From an uncultured Clostridium sp. (GTDB taxonomy: Bacteria > Bacillota > Clostridia > Lachnospirales > Lachnospiraceae), in assembly GCA_937902905.1 (NCBI GenBank), contig CALELW010000118.1:1-7093 (forward strand): a stretch of 7,093 nucleotides of DNA. The letters run 5' to 3'. Each line of letters opens with the position of its first letter. Within the stretch, counting starts at the first letter, position 1. Shown in pieces: positions 5,139 through 7,093 of this stretch. The translations under genes and the position numbers were made by a program. The notes below the pieces were generated by a model that worked only from the letters and a program-made list of their open reading frames with translations, did no database searches and had not been told where the DNA came from.

Positions 5139-7093
5139 CTATACAATTTCAGCATCAATACTATTCCCACACTCACAAACATATTTCAAAGCCCCTTCAA
5201 TATGATTTACTGTCATTTTATGATTACATTTATTACACTTAGGAACTATCTGAAATTTCCTAGATGGTACATACGCCGGTACCATCAACTGTTCCCTATG
5301 CTTTTCTATCTGATTTTTAATAATATCAACTACATTTTCAATCTTAAATTCCTGTTCAATTCCCACCGAATTTAAGATTCTTATTATTTCTTTTGCAAAA
5401 TCCTTATAGTCTTGTTCCTGCAAATTAACCAAAATAGCCCCTTTTTGATTTCGATTTATTGGACTATCTATATCTCCAAATCCAATATCAATAACAAAAT
5501 TGGTATACTGCTTATTTGTTCCCCATGCTGCACCAGCTTCCGCTAAACACACATTAGAATCATAAAAAGATTTACTAAACAGGAAAACCACATGCATATC
5601 TTCTCTAAAACAAGTTTTTAAATACTCCAATATATCTTGTCCTTGAGGAACACCATAATCACTATTAGAGCTAAAAACTATCCTGTTTTTTATTTTTGGA
5701 TACACCTCTAAAAAAATATCAATTAACAGCTCCCCAAACATTTTGCAATCAGTTCTATGACTAATAAAAATCATCTTTGTTTCGTTTGAAAGATTGGCAG
5801 CTCTCGAAAATTGCATAAAATCATCTTCTATTGCTATTTGTTCTTCTCTCGGCAATTTCCCTAATATTTCTTTTGATTTTATAGCACCACGCTGAAAACG
5901 TGATTTTATTATTTTTCTATCATTTTCCTCCATTTCCATTTCAATCTTCATTCTATTTTCTTTCATATTGTCAGCAATTTTTTGCCTTTTTGACACCAAT
6001 TTTGTAACAATCCCTTTAACAAGTGCAATTAGCAATTTGACACGTACATCTTGTACCGAAAAATTATCTCTTCCTGCCGTTGCAATATCTTCCAATCCCT
6101 CAACATCTAATATATCAAAAGATATTTCACCCTCTATATAATTTAGAAATGTAGCTGTCATTCCCAAATAACTCAAAAAATTTGATGTAGCTAACTTATT
6201 TCTAACATATACACGTAATTGATTTGGATTATAATGCATGTTTTTTTTATAATTTTTACAATTTAAACTGGCATCAGCAGACTCAATTGTCGCATGCACC
6301 CCTATCCACCCTCTTAACTCATATGCATATTTCTTTCCTTCAATTTCAAGTTCTCCAGATATATGATTTTTCATTTTTTTACGCTTACCATTTCCATCCT
6401 TAATAGTAGTCTCAATTATATCTGGCAAAGCGGATACTTCTCTTTTTTCTTTGTAAATTTGTGGTTCCGTTTTAAGATTCTTGTCATGATATTTCACATC
6501 ATCTCCTGCTATATCCTTAAATTTATCCACATCTGTTGTAAAAATAGCTGCCATATTTTCATAGGCAACATTTTTCTTTACTTCTAAAAAAGATATTGGA
6601 TCTTCTTTTTTTCTCAATACACATAATTTTATTTTTTTCGACAACTCATCTGTAAGAAAATAATTTGCTAATTTATTTTCCAATGCATCTTCGGCTGCCT
6701 CTCCAAAATTTTTCACCAATACATTATTTAGTAAAATTATTGTTCCTTTTCCTTTTTCCTCCAAACATTTCAAAAATACATTTTTCATATCCAAAGGATA
6801 ATTCACTTCTATTAACTGTGGAGTATCATTATCTTCTTTAAAATCACTCACATCCAATTTCCATGCCCGAGCTTGCTTTTGTACCTCTGTTTTTGTAATT
6901 ATATAATATGTATTTGACAAATATAGTGCCGCTAGTTTACCAATTCCTTTACGTCCCATTTTTTTACTTGCTTCTTCAGGATTCAACCTTTCTCTTTTAT
7001 TCCGACCAACAACTGCATAATTTTTTTCCATTGCACTTTCACTCATGCCATCTCCATCATCATAAATCGCTATTGTCGCATTATTTTTATCTC
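5139..7093 (-). CDS. GHKL (Hsp90/MutL/MORC-like) ATPase - TIR domain - zinc ribbon protein, 5' end beyond the window
   Basis: No named gene recognised. The frame is open to the window edge: the ATG at 7046 is the Met inside the ATP-binding motif DDGDGM (7044-7061), so it is not the true start, and the GHKL N-box (E..N..D) must lie outside. Residues below count from that Met. GRKGIGKLA (31-39) is the Gly-rich ATP lid of GHKL ATPases. ELRGWIG (243-249) and a QLRVYVRNKL...IEGEISFDILD stretch (276-314) fit the S5-like second domain of MutL/MORC-type proteins. A charged helical linker, probably coiled coil, spans about 345-400. The TIR domain (about 423-562) opens with KMIFISHRTD and has the putative NADase glutamate E503 in NVCLAEAGAAWG. 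A zinc ribbon follows: C604/C607 and C624/C626. TIR domains of this kind cleave NAD+ in anti-phage systems, so an ATPase-gated effector is the likely role, but this is inferred. The gene is clearly AT-richer than its neighbours, suggesting transfer. Confidence 0.85.
   Translation of the reverse strand, partial: DKNNATIAIYDDGDGMSESAMEKNYAVVGRNKRERLNPEEASKKMGRKGIGKLAALYLSNTYYIITKTEVQKQARAWKLDVSDFKEDNDTPQLIEVNYPLDMKNVFLKCLEEKGKGTIILLNNVLVKNFGEAAEDALENKLANYFLTDELSKKIKLCVLRKKEDPISFLEVKKNVAYENMAAIFTTDVDKFKDIAGDDVKYHDKNLKTEPQIYKEKREVSALPDIIETTIKDGNGKRKKMKNHISGELEIEGKKYAYELRGWIGVHATIESADASLNCKNYKKNMHYNPNQLRVYVRNKLATSNFLSYLGMTATFLNYIEGEISFDILDVEGLEDIATAGRDNFSVQDVRVKLLIALVKGIVTKLVSKRQKIADNMKENRMKIEMEMEENDRKIIKSRFQRGAIKSKEILGKLPREEQIAIEDDFMQFSRAANLSNETKMIFISHRTDCKMFGELLIDIFLEVYPKIKNRIVFSSNSDYGVPQGQDILEYLKTCFREDMHVVFLFSKSFYDSNVCLAEAGAAWGTNKQYTNFVIDIGFGDIDSPINRNQKGAILVNLQEQDYKDFAKEIIRILNSVGIEQEFKIENVVDIIKNQIEKHREQLMVPAYVPSRKFQIVPKCNKCNHKMTVNHIEGALKYVCECGNSIDAEIV

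Overview
The window looks like chromosomal DNA from an anaerobic Firmicute of the class Clostridia, most probably a gut Lachnospiraceae member (Roseburia/Eubacterium/Blautia-like). The reasons are the moderate-to-low GC, strong AGGAGG-type ribosome binding sites, the protein flavour of LeuB, IlvD, IlvB and SerC, and their close head-to-tail packing. Genus assignment is inference only. All genes lie on the minus strand, so transcription runs from high to low coordinates.

Positions 1-4766 hold an amino-acid biosynthesis operon in the order leuB - ilvD - ilvB - serC. It contains 3-isopropylmalate dehydrogenase (leucine), dihydroxy-acid dehydratase (valine/isoleucine/leucine precursors), the catalytic subunit of acetolactate synthase (the committed step of the branched-chain pathway) and the start of phosphoserine aminotransferase (serine). 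Gaps of 12, about 50 and 28 nt, each carrying only a ribosome binding site, indicate one transcript. A near-consensus sigma-A promoter (TTGACA, 18 bp, TATACT) lies about 60-90 bp upstream of leuB. A 7+7 bp inverted repeat sits in its spacer and is a candidate operator. leuA, leuC, leuD, ilvC and the small regulatory subunit ilvN are not in the window.

Positions 4767-5138 are intergenic. Besides the promoter they hold a striking 143-bp palindromic element (4892-5034). It has perfect 18-bp terminal inverted repeats, TA dinucleotides at both ends and three internal hairpins. It resembles a dispersed MITE-like or structured-RNA element, and could also act as a terminator for the gene upstream.

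Positions 5139-7093 hold the 3' part of a visibly AT-richer gene whose 5' end lies beyond the window edge. Its product combines a GHKL (Hsp90/MutL/MORC-like) ATPase, a charged helical linker, a TIR domain with the putative NADase glutamate, and a C-terminal zinc ribbon. This is the most interesting item. The architecture suggests an ATPase-gated TIR effector of an anti-phage (abortive infection) type, placed as accessory cargo next to a housekeeping operon. That function is inferred from domains, not shown.
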